A DNA stretch of 64,000 bases from Isoptericola variabilis 225 (GCF_000215105.1 NC_015588.1:124001-188000); one strand, 5' to 3'. Positions 8,885 through 18,472 are shown, counted from the first letter of the stretch. Program-made: numbers and translations. The notes: generated by a model from the letters alone, not told the origin.

Positions 8885-10408
8885 ATGTCGCACACCGTCG
8901 CCGTCATCAACCTCGACCTTCCCGGCGCCACGATCTCGCGCCACGTCTACGGGCACTTCGCCGAGCACCTGGGCCGCTGCATCTACGGCGGCTTCTGGGT
9001 GGGCGAGGACTCGGACGTGCCGAACGAGGGCGGCATCCGCCTCGACGTCGTCGAGGCCCTGCGGGAGCTGCAGATCCCCAACCTCCGCTGGCCGGGCGGG
9101 TGCTTCGCGGACGACTACCACTGGCGCGACGGCGTCGGCCCGCGCGAGCAGCGGCCGCGGATGGTCAACTCCCACTGGGGCGACGTCGTCGAGGACAACT
9201 CGTTCGGGACGCACGAGTTCATGGCGCTGTGCGAGCTGCTCGGGGCGGACCCGTACATCAGCGGCAACGTCGGCTCGGGCTCCGTGCAGGAGATGAGCGA
9301 GTGGATCGAGTACCTCACGCGCGCGGACGATTCGCCGATGGCGGCGCTGCGCCGCGCGAACGGGCGCGACGAGCCGTGGAAGGTCCCGTTCTTCGGCATC
9401 GGCAACGAGGCGTGGGGCTGCGGCGGCCACCTGCGCGCCGAGCAGTTCGCGTCCCTGGCGCGGCAGTACTCGACGTACGTGCGCAACCACGCGGGCAACG
9501 AGGTCTACCGGATCGCGGCGGGCGCGAGCGACCACGACTACCACTGGACCGAGACGCTCATGAAGTCGTTCGACCCGCTCGACGCCGGGAACGGCCCCGC
9601 GGCGCCGTTCCAGGGCATCTCGCTGCACTACTACACGTTCACCGGCGAGTGGTCGGACAAGGGCTGGGCGACCGAGTTCTCCACCGACGAGTGGTACCTC
9701 GCGCTGGCGCGCGCCGCGCACATGGACGAGCTGCTCGACCGGCACGGCGCGGTCATGGACCGCTACGACCCGAAGAAGCGCGTCGGCCTCGTGGTCGACG
9801 AGTGGGGCACGTGGTGGAACGTCGAGAAGGGCACGAACCCCGGCTTCCTGTACCAGCAGAACACGCTGCGCGACGCGCTCGTCGCCTCCCTGCACTTCGA
9901 CGCGTTCCACCGGCACGCCGACCGCGTCGTCATGGCCAACATCGCGCAGACCGTCAACGTGCTCCAGGCCATGCTGCTCACCGACCCGGACACGAACGCG
10001 CTCGTGCGCACGCCCACGTTCCACGTCTTCGCGATGAACGCCGGCCACCACGACGCCGCCGCGCTCGACGTGCACCTCGTCGACGACGTGCCCACCCGGT
10101 CCGTCGACGGCGGCGACCTCGCGCTCGTCTCGGCGTCGGCGTCCACGAAGGGCGACACGGCGCTGGTCTCGCTGACCAACCTCGACGCCGACGCGCCGCG
10201 GACGGTCGTGCTCGACCTGCGCGGGCGCGACGTCGTCGGGCACTCCGCGCGCGTGCTCACCGCCGACGCGGCCAACGCCCACAACACCGCGGAGCGTCCC
10301 GACGCCGTCATCCCGGTCGCGCTCGAGACCGTGCGGAAGCACGATCGTGGCCTCGAGGTCGAGCTGCCCGCCCACTCGTACGCGACCGTGGAGCTGACCC
10401 TGGCCTGA
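8885..10408 (+). CDS. abfA: GH51 alpha-L-arabinofuranosidase
   Basis: 507 residues without a signal peptide, so intracellular; it releases L-arabinose from imported arabino-oligosaccharides. GH51 markers in order: [38 protein letters not shown], the acid/base Glu175 in [13 protein letters not shown], and the nucleophile Glu306 in VVDEWGTWW, then a C-terminal beta domain. It is the last gene of the LacI-controlled operon. A 20-bp-period repeat array with a strong hairpin begins at the base after its stop codon. Confidence 0.95.
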   Translation: MSHTVAVINLDLPGATISRHVYGHFAEHLGRCIYGGFWVGEDSDVPNEGGIRLDVVEALRELQIPNLRWPGGCFADDYHWRDGVGPREQRPRMVNSHWGDVVEDNSFGTHEFMALCELLGADPYISGNVGSGSVQEMSEWIEYLTRADDSPMAALRRANGRDEPWKVPFFGIGNEAWGCGGHLRAEQFASLARQYSTYVRNHAGNEVYRIAAGASDHDYHWTETLMKSFDPLDAGNGPAAPFQGISLHYYTFTGEWSDKGWATEFSTDEWYLALARAAHMDELLDRHGAVMDRYDPKKRVGLVVDEWGTWWNVEKGTNPGFLYQQNTLRDALVASLHFDAFHRHADRVVMANIAQTVNVLQAMLLTDPDTNALVRTPTFHVFAMNAGHHDAAALDVHLVDDVPTRSVDGGDLALVSASASTKGDTALVSLTNLDADAPRTVVLDLRGRDVVGHSARVLTADAANAHNTAERPDAVIPVALETVRKHDRGLEVELPAHSYATVELTLA

Positions 10409-10503
10409 CGCTACCTCGGCACGGAACGCGCTACCTCGGCGGGGATTCACGGCCGAGGTAGCGCGTTCCTCCCCGAGGTAGCGCTGCAGCGCGCGAGGTA
10501 GCA
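10409..10503. repeat. 20-bp-period repeat array 1 (5 units)
   Basis: CGCTACCTCG at 10409 and 10429, then the inverse CGAGGTAGCG at 10454 and 10474 and a variant ending in A at 10494. Spacing is exactly 20 bp within each orientation and 25 bp across the flip. The array fills the gap between abfA and the winged-helix gene. Two units are antisense to abfA, the only such units in the window. Confidence 0.95.
10423..10469 (+). terminator. Perfect 18-bp hairpin inside repeat array 1
   Basis: 10423-10440 and 10452-10469 are perfect reverse complements around an 11-nt loop. The flanks outside the repeat core also pair, which the other arrays do not show. There is no U-tract. It probably ends the arabinoside operon. 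Confidence 0.75.
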
Positions 10504-10519
10504 CGTCGGTGGGGCGTGG

Positions 10520-10525
10520 CAGGGT
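10520..10525 (+). promoter_or_regulatory. -10 element of a probable leaderless promoter
   Basis: CAGGGT ends 6 nt before the GTG at 10532. The same string, GGCAGGGTGGG followed by a GTG, recurs before the next gene at 11723, which supports a functional element. Confidence 0.55.
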
Positions 10526-10531
10526 GGGCGC

Positions 10532-11668
10532 GTGCCCGAACCCGCGATCGGACCGGACGAGCTGCTGCGCGCACGCCTGCGCGCGCACCGCGTCACGGAA
10601 CCGGACCTGCCCGACCTGCCGTCCGTCGTCGGGCACTTCCTCGCCGTGCAGGGTCAGGAGCTGCGGCCCGCGCTGTGGGGAGCGTCGCGGCGGGTCGAGC
10701 CCGGCCGCGAACCCGGGGCGTCGGGGGCCGCGGCCGCGCTCGACGCGGGCGAGGTGCTCCGCACGCACGTCCTGCGGCCCACGTGGCACCTCGTGCGGCC
10801 CGACGACGCGCGGTGGCTGATCGAGCTCACCGCGCCGCGGGTCCGCCGGCAGATGGCGTCGACGGAGCGCGCGTGGGGCATCGGCGACCCCGGCCCGGGC
10901 ATGGACTGCGTCGCCGCCGAGGTCGCCGCGGGCCCCCGCACGCGGGCCGAGCTGCGCGACGCGCTCGTCGCGCGCGGGCTCGTCGCCGAGGACGCTCCGG
11001 GCATCCACGTCACGCAGGTGCTCATGCACGCCGAGCTCGAGCGGCTGGTCGTCAGCGGTCCGGCGCGCGACCGGCAGCAGACGTACGCGGCGTTCGACGA
11101 CCGCGCGCCCGCCGGGTACGGGCCGCTCGGCGAGCGGTTCGACGCCGAGGCGGCGGTCGTCGAGCTGTGGCGCCGCTACCTGCCCTCGCGCGCGTACGCG
11201 ACGGTCAAGGACGTCGCGCAGTGGGCCACGCTCACGCTCGCGGACCTGCGCCGCGGCCTGCAGGTACTGCTCGACGCCGGCGAGGCGGTCGAGGTGCCGG
11301 GTGCCGGCCGGCTCGAGGGGCTCACCTTCTACCGGGCCGCCTCTGTGCCCGACGCCGGCGCGCCCACCGGTGCACCGCCGTCGGGCACGCTGCGCGTGGA
11401 CCTGCTCCAGGCGTACGACGAGCTCTTCTGCTCCTACCGCGAGTCGCGCGACGTCGTGCTCGAGCCGGGCGCGGAGCCGCCCGACCGGCGCGGGGCCTAC
11501 GTGCACTGCATCGCGGTCGACGGGCGCGTCGCGGGCCGGTGGCGGTGGCCGAGCGCCGGCGTCGCGGCGGGCGGGCTGGACGTGCAGTGGTCGCGCGAGC
11601 CGACGGCGGCCGAGCGGTCGGCGCTCGACCTCGCCGCCGCGGACCTCGCCTCCTACCTCGCGACGTAG
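10532..11668 (+). CDS. Winged-helix DNA-binding domain protein (HTH_42 family)
   Basis: 378 residues. The pattern matches the HTH_42 family, to which the AlkX/YcaQ DNA glycosylases belong: SVVGHFLAVQGQELRPALWG at about residues 30-49, RTHVLRPTWHLVRPDDARWL about residues 87-106, then three winged-helix modules. Members without the glycosylase QxQ motif are annotated only as DNA-binding; here the motif reads VQGQE, so a role in interstrand-crosslink or alkylation repair is possible but not shown. The GTG at 10532 is supported by a -10 hexamer 6 nt upstream. The stop TAG lies in CGACGTAGAA, a degenerate match to the intergenic repeat core. Confidence 0.75.
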   Translation: MPEPAIGPDELLRARLRAHRVTEPDLPDLPSVVGHFLAVQGQELRPALWGASRRVEPGREPGASGAAAALDAGEVLRTHVLRPTWHLVRPDDARWLIELTAPRVRRQMASTERAWGIGDPGPGMDCVAAEVAAGPRTRAELRDALVARGLVAEDAPGIHVTQVLMHAELERLVVSGPARDRQQTYAAFDDRAPAGYGPLGERFDAEAAVVELWRRYLPSRAYATVKDVAQWATLTLADLRRGLQVLLDAGEAVEVPGAGRLEGLTFYRAASVPDAGAPTGAPPSGTLRVDLLQAYDELFCSYRESRDVVLEPGAEPPDRRGAYVHCIAVDGRVAGRWRWPSAGVAAGGLDVQWSREPTAAERSALDLAAADLASYLAT

Positions 11669-11722
11669 AACCTCCCCGGCGGATCTCGGCGAGACGGGCC
11701 GCGATCGGTGGCCGTCGCGTGG

Positions 11723-11728
11723 CAGGGT
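11723..11728 (+). promoter_or_regulatory. -10 element of a probable leaderless promoter
   Basis: CAGGGT ends 6 nt before the GTG at 11735, the same arrangement as at 10520. No Shine-Dalgarno at normal spacing is visible. Confidence 0.55.
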
Positions 11729-11734
11729 GGGCCC

Positions 11735-12997
11735 GTGCATCTCAACTGGGCTGGGAACCTGACGTACACGGCGCGCGAGGTCGCACGCCCCACGACCCTC
11801 GACGAGCTCGCCGACGTGCTCGCGCGGGCCGACAAGGTCCGTGCGCTCGGCTCGCGGCACTCGTTCAACGACGTCGCCGACACCCCGGGCGTCCACGTGC
11901 AGGTCGACGCGCTCGACGACGGCCGGCCCGCCGTCGACCTCGACCCCGCCACGGGCGTCGCCTCGGTGACGGCAGGGCTCCGCTACGGCGACATCATGCG
12001 CACGCTGCACGCCGAGGGTCGCGCGCTCGCCACCATGGCGTCGTTGCCGCACATCTCCGTGGCCGGCGCGGTCGCGACGGCGACCCACGGCTCGGGCGAC
12101 GCGACGCGCAGCCTCGCGGGCGCCGTCGTCGGGCTCGAGCTCATGACGCCCGACGGCGGGCGCCACCGGCTCGTGCGCGGCGACGCCGACTTCGCGGGCG
12201 CGGTCGTGTCGCTCGGCGCGCTCGGGGTCGTCACGCGCGTCGACCTCGAGACCGAGCCCGCGTACGAGGTCCGCCAGGACGTCGCGCTCGACCTGCCGTG
12301 GGACACGCTGCTCGAGCGGTTCGACGACGTCACGGGCGCCGCGTACTCGGTCAGCGTCTTCACGGGCTGGGACGAGCCGGCGGCGCGGCACGTCTGGTTC
12401 AAGTCGCGGGTCGACGGCGGCGTCGTGGCGGGCGACGACGGCCGCCCGGACGCGCTCCGGCACCTGCGGTGGGCCACCGCGCCGCAGCACCCGGTGCCGG
12501 GCGTCGACCCGGTCGCGTGCACCGAGCAGCTCGGCGTGCCGGGCCCGTGGTACGACCGGCTGAGCCACTTCAGGCTCGAGTTCACACCGTCGGCGGGCGC
12601 CGAGCTGCAGTCCGAGTACCTGCTGCCGCGCCGCAACGCCGTCGCGGCCGTCGAGGCGATGCGCCGGCTCGGCCCGGTCGTGGCGCCGCACCTGCTCACG
12701 AGCGAGATCCGCACGATCGCGGCCGACGACCTGTGGCTCAGCCCGTTCGACGAGGACTCGGTCGGGTTCCACTTCACGTGGCTCCAGCACGACGCCGAGG
12801 TCCGGGCCGTCCTGCCGCGCATCGAGGAGGCGCTGCTGCCGCTCGGCGCGCGCCCGCACTGGGGCAAGCTCTTCGCGGTCGGGCTGCCCGACGTCGCCGC
12901 GACCTACCCGCGGTTCGCCGACTTCCGGGCGCTCGCCGAGCGCATGGACCCCGCCGGGAAGCTGCGCGGCGGCTACGTCGAGCGACTGCTCGGGTGA
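11735..12997 (+). CDS. Alditol (xylitol) oxidase, FAD-binding
   Basis: 420 residues. A PCMH-type FAD domain starts NWAGNLTYTA and contains RALGSRHSFNDVADT (His for covalent FAD attachment in AldO) and MASLPHISVAGAVATATHGSG. The C-terminal half matches the D-arabinono-lactone-oxidase domain, ending HWGKLF and YPRFADFRALAERMDPAGKL. The closest family I recognise is Streptomyces AldO, which oxidises the terminal hydroxyl of xylitol or sorbitol and makes peroxide. Start at 11735 rather than 11708 because the family begins directly at this residue and a -10 hexamer precedes it. Confidence 0.88.
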   Translation: MHLNWAGNLTYTAREVARPTTLDELADVLARADKVRALGSRHSFNDVADTPGVHVQVDALDDGRPAVDLDPATGVASVTAGLRYGDIMRTLHAEGRALATMASLPHISVAGAVATATHGSGDATRSLAGAVVGLELMTPDGGRHRLVRGDADFAGAVVSLGALGVVTRVDLETEPAYEVRQDVALDLPWDTLLERFDDVTGAAYSVSVFTGWDEPAARHVWFKSRVDGGVVAGDDGRPDALRHLRWATAPQHPVPGVDPVACTEQLGVPGPWYDRLSHFRLEFTPSAGAELQSEYLLPRRNAVAAVEAMRRLGPVVAPHLLTSEIRTIAADDLWLSPFDEDSVGFHFTWLQHDAEVRAVLPRIEEALLPLGARPHWGKLFAVGLPDVAATYPRFADFRALAERMDPAGKLRGGYVERLLG

Positions 12998-13096
12998 CTC
13001 TGCGTGTCGACCGTTGCCGTGCGGGGCGTCGTCCGACATGATCGCAGGTGAGACGCGTTTAACTCGACGGCGATCAACTCGGAGGGTGCGACACCC

Positions 13097-14686
13097 GTGA
13101 GCGCGAACAGCACCAACGTGACCCATCCACCCCGGGAGCAGTTCACCGGGCAGGTCGGATTCATCCTTGCCGCGATCGGCTCCGCCGTGGGCCTCGGCAA
13201 CATCTGGCGGTTCCCGGGCGTGGCGTACGAGAACGGTGGTGGCGCGTTCCTCGTGCCCTACCTCATCGCCCTGCTCACGGCGGGCATCCCGATCCTCTTC
13301 CTCGACTACGCCCTCGGGCACCGCTTCCGCGGCGGCCCGCCGATGGCCTTCCGGCGGGTGCGGAGGTGGCTCGAGAGCCTGGGCTGGTTCCAGGTGATGA
13401 TCTGCTTCGTCATCGCCATCTACTACGCCGCGGTCATCGCCTGGGCGGCGAGCTTCTTCGTCTTCTCGTTCGACCTGCGGTGGGGCGAGGACACGGCCGG
13501 GTTCTTCGTCGGGGAGTACCTCCAGGTGGCCGACGTCGGAGGCGCGGACCCGTGGTTCACGCTCGACTTCGTGCCCGCCGTGCTCATCCCGCTCGTGCTC
13601 GTGTGGGTCGCGACGATCGGCGTGCTCGCCGCCGGGGTCGCCAAGGGGCTCGAACGCGCCAACGTCATCTTCATCCCGCTGCTGTTCGTCGCGTTCGCCG
13701 CGCTCGTCGTCTACGCACTGACGCTCGAGGGTGCGGCCGACGGACTCAACGCGTTCTTCACGCCCAACTGGTCGGCCCTGACGGACGCCGACGTGTGGAT
13801 CGCGGCGTACGGGCAGATCTTCTTCTCGCTCTCGGTGGCGTTCGGCATCATGATCACCTACGCCTCCTACCGGCAGCGTCGCGCGAACCTCACGTCGCCC
13901 GGCCTGGTGGTCGCGTTCTCCAACTCGGGCTTCGAGATCCTCGCCGGCATCGGCGTGTTCGCCACGCTCGGCTTCCTCGCGGGCCAGCAGGGCATCGCGG
14001 TCGGCGAGATCGAGGGCCTGACCGGCCCGATCCTGTCGTTCGTGACCTTCCCCGCGATCCTGTCCCAGATGCCCGGGGGCCCGGTCTTCGGTGCCGCGTT
14101 CTTCGGGTCGCTGGTCATCGCCGGCTTCACGTCGCTGATCTCGATCATGCAGGTGGTCTCCGCCGGCTTCCAGGAGAAGTTCGGGCTGAGCCGCCGGGCC
14201 GCGACCGTCGGCATCGGTGCCCTGGCCGCCATCCTGTCGATCGTCGGGTTCTCGACGACGACCGGCCTGATCGCACTCGACACGATCGACAACTGGGCCA
14301 ACAACATCGGCATCGTCTCTTCGGCGATCCTCACCTGCATCTTCGTGGTGTGGGTCTACCGCCGCGCGCCCGAGCTCCGCTACCACCTCAACGCCGTCTC
14401 GACCGGCGCGGTCGGCGCCTGGTGGTACGTGTGCGTGGGCGCGATCGTGCCGGCCGTGCTCGCCGTCATGCTCGTCCAGCGCGTGATCAACCTGCTGCGC
14501 GAGCCGTACGAGGGGTACGACACCGGCTACCTGCTCGTCGCGGGCTGGGGCACGCTCGTCGTCCTCGTCGTCGGCGCGATCCTGCTCACGCTGCCGCGCT
14601 GGCGCCGTGACCCGGACGCGTTCACGCCGTGGCCGCAGTACCCGCCGCTGGTGCAGTCCGCCGCTACGAAGGAGGCCACCCGATGA
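13097..14686 (+). CDS. Sodium-dependent amino-acid transporter (NSS/SNF family)
   Basis: 529 residues with about 12 membrane helices. TM1 carries the sodium/substrate signature IGSAVGLGNIWRFPGVAYENGGGAF; TM6-8 show FFSLSVAFGIMITYASY and FSNSGFEILAG. Bacterial members import amino acids such as methionine, alanine or tryptophan with Na+. The GTG at 13097 has GGAGG about 11 nt upstream. It overlaps a small MetS-like gene, as in the Corynebacterium MetPS system, so methionine/alanine uptake is the best guess. Confidence 0.9.
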   Translation: MSANSTNVTHPPREQFTGQVGFILAAIGSAVGLGNIWRFPGVAYENGGGAFLVPYLIALLTAGIPILFLDYALGHRFRGGPPMAFRRVRRWLESLGWFQVMICFVIAIYYAAVIAWAASFFVFSFDLRWGEDTAGFFVGEYLQVADVGGADPWFTLDFVPAVLIPLVLVWVATIGVLAAGVAKGLERANVIFIPLLFVAFAALVVYALTLEGAADGLNAFFTPNWSALTDADVWIAAYGQIFFSLSVAFGIMITYASYRQRRANLTSPGLVVAFSNSGFEILAGIGVFATLGFLAGQQGIAVGEIEGLTGPILSFVTFPAILSQMPGGPVFGAAFFGSLVIAGFTSLISIMQVVSAGFQEKFGLSRRAATVGIGALAAILSIVGFSTTTGLIALDTIDNWANNIGIVSSAILTCIFVVWVYRRAPELRYHLNAVSTGAVGAWWYVCVGAIVPAVLAVMLVQRVINLLREPYEGYDTGYLLVAGWGTLVVLVVGAILLTLPRWRRDPDAFTPWPQYPPLVQSAATKEATR

Positions 14687-14850
14687 CCACCGCCGCGATC
14701 CTCATGATGATCGTCGCTCTCCTCGTGGTCTGGGGAGGTCTGATCGCGGCCATCCTGTGGCTGCGGGCCAACCCGGAGCGGACCTCGTACCCGGAGGGCG
14801 GCTACGACGACCACCGCGAGGACGCGGGGATCATCGAGCACGACACGTAG
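14683..14850 (+). CDS. MetS-like small subunit of NSS transporter
   Basis: 55 residues: one membrane helix (about residues 5-27), then a charged cytoplasmic tail with NPERTSYPEGGYDDHREDAG. This fits the methionine/alanine importer small-subunit family, required for MetP activity in Corynebacterium. The ATG overlaps the transporter stop codon (ATGA). Short and membrane-bound, it is easily missed. Confidence 0.8.
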   Translation: MTTAAILMMIVALLVVWGGLIAAILWLRANPERTSYPEGGYDDHREDAGIIEHDT

Positions 14851-15006
14851 ACCGACCCTCTCCACCCTCCGGCGGCCGGCGGCCGCGGCTCGTCCCGGGA
14901 CTCGGATCCCGGCGACGGCTCGTGGCCGCTGGCCGCCGTCGTTCGTCCTCGTGCCCGACGGCGTGACGTACGTCATGCGCCGTCGGCTTGGTCGCGCATG
15001 GAATAG

Positions 15007-15016
15007 GTATGCATAC
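15007..15016. promoter_or_regulatory. A/T-rich palindrome ahead of the amino-acid ABC operon
   Basis: GTATGCATAC is a perfect 10-bp palindrome inside an A/T-rich patch (AATAGGTATGCATACTCCTGC from 15002) 75 bp before the binding-protein gene. Likely promoter or operator; the regulator is unknown. The rest of the 240-bp gap holds nothing recognisable. Confidence 0.4.
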
Positions 15017-15090
15017 TCCTGCATAGTCCTCTTGCGGGTGGCCCGACCCCGGTCCGCGCCGCGCCCTCCACGACACCTACGGAGCCCGCC

Positions 15091-16029
15091 ATGCGCCTTC
15101 CCGCCCTGCCCGTCGTCTCCGCCGCCGCCGCGGCCCTCCTGCTCGCGGGCTGCACCAGCGCCTCGCAGGACCTCGGGTCCGCCGGTGCGGCCGGCTCCGG
15201 CTCCGGTGCGGGTTCGGACGAGGCCGCGACCTTCGACCCGTCGGCCGTCGCGGTCGACGAGGAGGTCGCCGCGCTCGTGCCCGAGGCCGTGGCCGCCGAC
15301 GGCGTGCTCACGGTCGGCTCGAACCTGGAGTACGCGCCCGTCGACTTCGTCGCCGCGGACGGCACGACGCCGGTCGGCCTCGACATCGACATCGTGAACG
15401 CGCTCGCCGCCACGATGGGCCTCGAGGCGGACGTCCAGTCGAGCACCTTCGACGCGATCATCCCGGCCGTCGGCTCGCGCTACGAGCTCGGCGTCTCGGC
15501 GTTCACGATCACGGCCGAGCGCCTCGAGACCGTGAACATGGTCAGCTACTTCACCGCCGGCTCGCAGCTCGCCGTCGCGGCGGGCAACCCGGACGGCGTC
15601 GACCCGGAGAACCTCTGCGGGGTCACCGTCGGCGTCCAGACGGGCACCGTCCAGCAGGACGAGCTCGAGGCGCTCACGGCCGCGTGCGAGGAGTCGGGCG
15701 CGGAGCCCATCGAGGTCCTGCCGTACGACTCGCAGGCCGACGTCACGACCAACCTCGCGGGCGGCAAGCTGCAGGCCATGTACGCCGACTCGCCCATCGT
15801 GGGCTACGCCGTCGAGCAGACCGGCGGCACCATCGAGGCGCTCGGCGAGGTCCGCGACGCCGCCCCGTACGGAGTCGTGATCGCCAAGGACGACACCCAG
15901 CTCGCCGAGGCCGTCCGTGCCGGCCTCCAGAAGCTCATGGACGACGGCACGCTCGCCGAGATCGCCGAGGCCTGGGGCTCCGGCGAGGAGGTCCTGACCA
16001 CGGCCGAGCTCAACCCGAGCGTGGGCTGA
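15091..16029 (+). CDS. Polar amino-acid ABC transporter binding lipoprotein
   Basis: 312 residues. Signal peptide with lipobox LLLAGC (Cys about residue 21), a Gly/Ser/Ala-rich spacer, then an SBP_bac_3 domain: LTVGSNLEYAPVDFVAADGTTPVGLDIDI, the ELGVSAFTITAERLETVNMVSYF segment and GVQTGTVQQDELE. This family binds polar or basic amino acids outside the membrane. Permease and ATPase genes follow within a few bases; the exact ligand cannot be told. Confidence 0.9.
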   Translation: MRLPALPVVSAAAAALLLAGCTSASQDLGSAGAAGSGSGAGSDEAATFDPSAVAVDEEVAALVPEAVAADGVLTVGSNLEYAPVDFVAADGTTPVGLDIDIVNALAATMGLEADVQSSTFDAIIPAVGSRYELGVSAFTITAERLETVNMVSYFTAGSQLAVAAGNPDGVDPENLCGVTVGVQTGTVQQDELEALTAACEESGAEPIEVLPYDSQADVTTNLAGGKLQAMYADSPIVGYAVEQTGGTIEALGEVRDAAPYGVVIAKDDTQLAEAVRAGLQKLMDDGTLAEIAEAWGSGEEVLTTAELNPSVG

Positions 16030-16033
16030 CGCC

Positions 16034-17026
16034 GTGACGTCCACCTCGCCGCACGCCAGCGCGCCCACGCGCGAGCTGCCCGAGCCCCTGCGCGCCCGGC
16101 CGGTCCCCCGGCCGGGCCGCTGGGTCTCGGCGGCGGTCGTTCTCGTCCTCGTGGCGATGGCGGTCAACGGCCTCGTCACCAACCCCAACTTCCGTTGGGA
16201 CACGGTCTGGCTGTACCTGCGCGACGTCGTCGTGGTGCGCGGCGTGGGCTGGACCCTCGTGCTGACGTTCGGGTCGATGGCCCTGGCCGTGGTGCTCGCC
16301 GTGACGCTCGCGATCATGCGCCGCAGCGACAACCCGGTCATGCGGTGGGTCGCGTGGGCGTACATCTGGTTCTTCCGCGGCACCCCGATCTACACCCAGC
16401 TCGTCTTCTGGGGCCTGATCTCGGTGCTCTACCCGCGCCTGAGCCTCGGCATCCCGTTCGGGCCCGAGTTCTTCGTGTTCTCCACGCGCGACCTCATCAC
16501 CGCGTTCTGGGCCGCGCTGCTCGGCCTCGCGCTCAACGAGGCCGCGTACCTCGCGGAGATCGTGCGGGCGGGGCTCAGCTCGGTGGATCCGGGGCAGACC
16601 GAGGCCGCCAAGGCGCTCGGCATGAAGGACGGGAAGATCATGCGGCGGATCGTCCTGCCGCAGGCCATGCGCGTCATCGTCCCGCCGACGGGCAACGAGA
16701 CCATCTCCATGCTCAAGACCACGTCGCTCGTCGTGGCGGTGCCGTTCACGCTCGACCTCATGTACGCCACGAGCGCGATCGGCAACCGCACCTTCCAGCC
16801 CATCCCGCTGCTCGTGGTCGCCGCGCTGTGGTACCTGCTCATCACGTCGATCCTCATGGTCGGCCAGCACTTCCTCGAGCGGTACTACGGGCGCGGGTTC
16901 GACGGCGGCAGCCCGGCCGGGCGGTCGGGTCGCGGCCCGTCCGGGTCCCGCAAGCCCCGCAAGCAGGACCTCATCCGCGCGGCGGGCACGACCAAGGACG
17001 ACCCCTTCGCGGAGGTGACCCCGTGA
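16034..17026 (+). CDS. Amino-acid ABC transporter permease (HisM/GlnP type)
   Basis: 330 residues with an N-terminal extension and five or six membrane helices. [16 protein letters not shown] and the EAA loop [24 protein letters not shown] (about residues 172-196) are diagnostic. The C-terminal about 40 residues are Gly/Arg/Lys rich and cytoplasmic. GTG start 4 bp after the upstream stop; its own stop overlaps the ATPase start. Confidence 0.9.
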   Translation: MTSTSPHASAPTRELPEPLRARPVPRPGRWVSAAVVLVLVAMAVNGLVTNPNFRWDTVWLYLRDVVVVRGVGWTLVLTFGSMALAVVLAVTLAIMRRSDNPVMRWVAWAYIWFFRGTPIYTQLVFWGLISVLYPRLSLGIPFGPEFFVFSTRDLITAFWAALLGLALNEAAYLAEIVRAGLSSVDPGQTEAAKALGMKDGKIMRRIVLPQAMRVIVPPTGNETISMLKTTSLVVAVPFTLDLMYATSAIGNRTFQPIPLLVVAALWYLLITSILMVGQHFLERYYGRGFDGGSPAGRSGRGPSGSRKPRKQDLIRAAGTTKDDPFAEVTP

Positions 17027-17832
17027 GCACGACGCAGGTACCGCCGTCGGGCACGACCCCGACGGCGCAGGAGCCGATGGTGCGGGCCCGCGGCGTGCAC
17101 AAGGTCTTCGGGCACACGCACGTGCTCAAGGGCGTGGACCTCGAGGTCGCGCGCGGGTCTGTCACCGTGGTGCTCGGGCCGTCGGGCTCGGGCAAGTCGA
17201 CCCTGCTGCGCTGCATCAACGAGCTCGAGCAGATCACGGCCGGCTCGATCCACGTCGACGGCGAGCTCATGGGCTACCGCCTCGACGCCAAGGGCGTGCT
17301 GCACCGGCTGCACCCCAAGGTGATCGCGCGGCAACGCTCGCGCATCGGCATGGTGTTCCAGCGCTTCCACCTGTTCCCGCACCTCACGGCGCTGCAGAAC
17401 GTCATGGAGGCGCCCGTCCAGGTGCGCGGGCTGTCGCGCGCGGCCGCCCGCGAGCGGGCGCTCGAGCTGCTCTCGCGCGTCGGGCTGGCCGACCGGGTCG
17501 ACCACTACCCGGCGCAGCTGTCCGGCGGGCAGCAGCAGCGCGTCGCGATCGCGCGGGCGCTGGCCATGGACCCCGAGCTCATGCTCTTCGACGAGCCGAC
17601 CTCCGCGCTCGACCCCGAGCTCGTCGGCGAGGTGCTCGCCGTCATGCGCGACCTCGCGCGGGACGGGATGACCATGGTCGTCGTCACGCACGAGATCGGG
17701 TTCGCGCGCGAGGTGGCCGACCACGTCGTGTTCATGGACGACGGCGTCATCGTCGCCGAGGGCCCGCCGTCCGAGGTGCTCGACAACCCCGCCGAGCCGC
17801 GGCTGCAGGAGTTCCTCTCCCACGTGCTGTAG
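17023..17832 (+). CDS. Amino-acid ABC transporter ATPase (GlnQ type)
   Basis: 269 residues. Walker [10 protein letters not shown] (about residues 49-57), Q-loop [12 protein letters not shown], signature [15 protein letters not shown], Walker [13 protein letters not shown] and switch VVTHE are all present. It energises import with the preceding permease. The GTG at 17023 overlaps the permease TGA. It closes the operon. Confidence 0.93.
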   Translation: MSTTQVPPSGTTPTAQEPMVRARGVHKVFGHTHVLKGVDLEVARGSVTVVLGPSGSGKSTLLRCINELEQITAGSIHVDGELMGYRLDAKGVLHRLHPKVIARQRSRIGMVFQRFHLFPHLTALQNVMEAPVQVRGLSRAAARERALELLSRVGLADRVDHYPAQLSGGQQQRVAIARALAMDPELMLFDEPTSALDPELVGEVLAVMRDLARDGMTMVVVTHEIGFAREVADHVVFMDDGVIVAEGPPSEVLDNPAEPRLQEFLSHVL

Positions 17833-17866
17833 TCCACCGACCGCCACATCAGCCCGTCCGGCCCCG

Positions 17867-18088
17867 TCAGGCCGGGAGGGTGAGCGTGAAGCGGCAGCCG
17901 GTGCCGCCGTCGGGCAGAGGGAGGTTCTCGACGCCCACGGACCCGCCGTGCGCCTCGGCCACGGACCGCACGATCGACAGCCCGATCCCGGCCCCGCCGC
18001 CGCACGCGTCGGTCACGTGAACGACGGCGGTGCTCGCCTCGCCGGCGCGCACCAGCACGTGCACGGTCCCACCGCGGGGCGTGTGCCG
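17867..18088 (-). pseudogene. C-terminal remnant of a sensor histidine kinase
   Basis: Only the end of an HATPase_c domain remains: RHTPRGGTVHVLV, VTDACGGGAGIGLSIVRSVAEAHGGSV and DGGTGCRFTLTLPA. The N box is lost ahead of RHTP, the DxGxG and F boxes are collapsed to ACGGG, and there is no dimerisation, sensor or receiver partner. Similarity stops abruptly near 18088, exactly where an unrelated fragment on the other strand begins. A relic, not a working kinase. Confidence 0.75.
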
Positions 18089-18295
18089 GATCCCTACAAC
18101 GGCGGCCGGTGGATGGTCCACGCCGTGTCGTTCCCGTCCGGGTACGACGCCGCGGTCATGGCGGGCGACCTCGACGGCGACGGCGTGCTCGGCAGCGCGG
18201 AGGAGGTCTGGGCCGCGATCGACGCCGGGTACGCCGTCGACGGCGGCGTGGTCGCGTCGTTCATCTGCCCGGTCATCCCGTTCCCGCGCGGCTGA
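18086..18295 (+). pseudogene. C-terminal remnant of an unknown protein with an acidic loop
   Basis: An open frame reads DPYNGGRWMVHAVSF, then DLDGDGVLGSAEEVWAAIDAG and ends SFICPVIPFPRG at 18295. The DxDGDGxxxxxEE string resembles an EF-hand/dockerin-type calcium loop and codon use looks coding. No start codon, signal or upstream domain exists; the frame emerges from the truncated kinase at about 18088. I do not recognise the parent protein. Confidence 0.5.
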
Positions 18296-18352
18296 CCTTC
18301 GTCGCCGCGCCCCGCCTCGCCTCGTCTCGTCCCGCCTCGTCTCATCTCGGCC

Positions 18353-18407
18353 GGTGGTTCGGATCGCTTGCGTTCACGGCGCCATGACGCAACCGGTCCG
18401 AACCACC
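18353..18407. repeat. Inverted repeat between gene remnants
   Basis: 18353-18372 and 18388-18407 are reverse complements with 2 mismatches in 20 (GGTGGTTCGGATCGCTTGCG on the left) around 15 nt. It could be a terminator or the scar of a mobile sequence. The flanking 18296-18470 holds a pyrimidine-rich CCTCGTCT stretch and no gene. Confidence 0.6.
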
Positions 18408-18472
18408 GCCAGGCGAGGGACGGGTCAGTTGTCGTGGGCGCCGCGGAAGAACACGACCCCGGTGCGGTGGCT

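Noticed and set aside
8837..14386. An uninterrupted 1849-codon open frame on the minus strand
   Set aside because: It runs antisense through two transport genes, abfA, alditol oxidase and the NSS transporter, has no recognisable domain and an Arg/Asp/Val-rich composition typical of mirror frames in GC-rich DNA.
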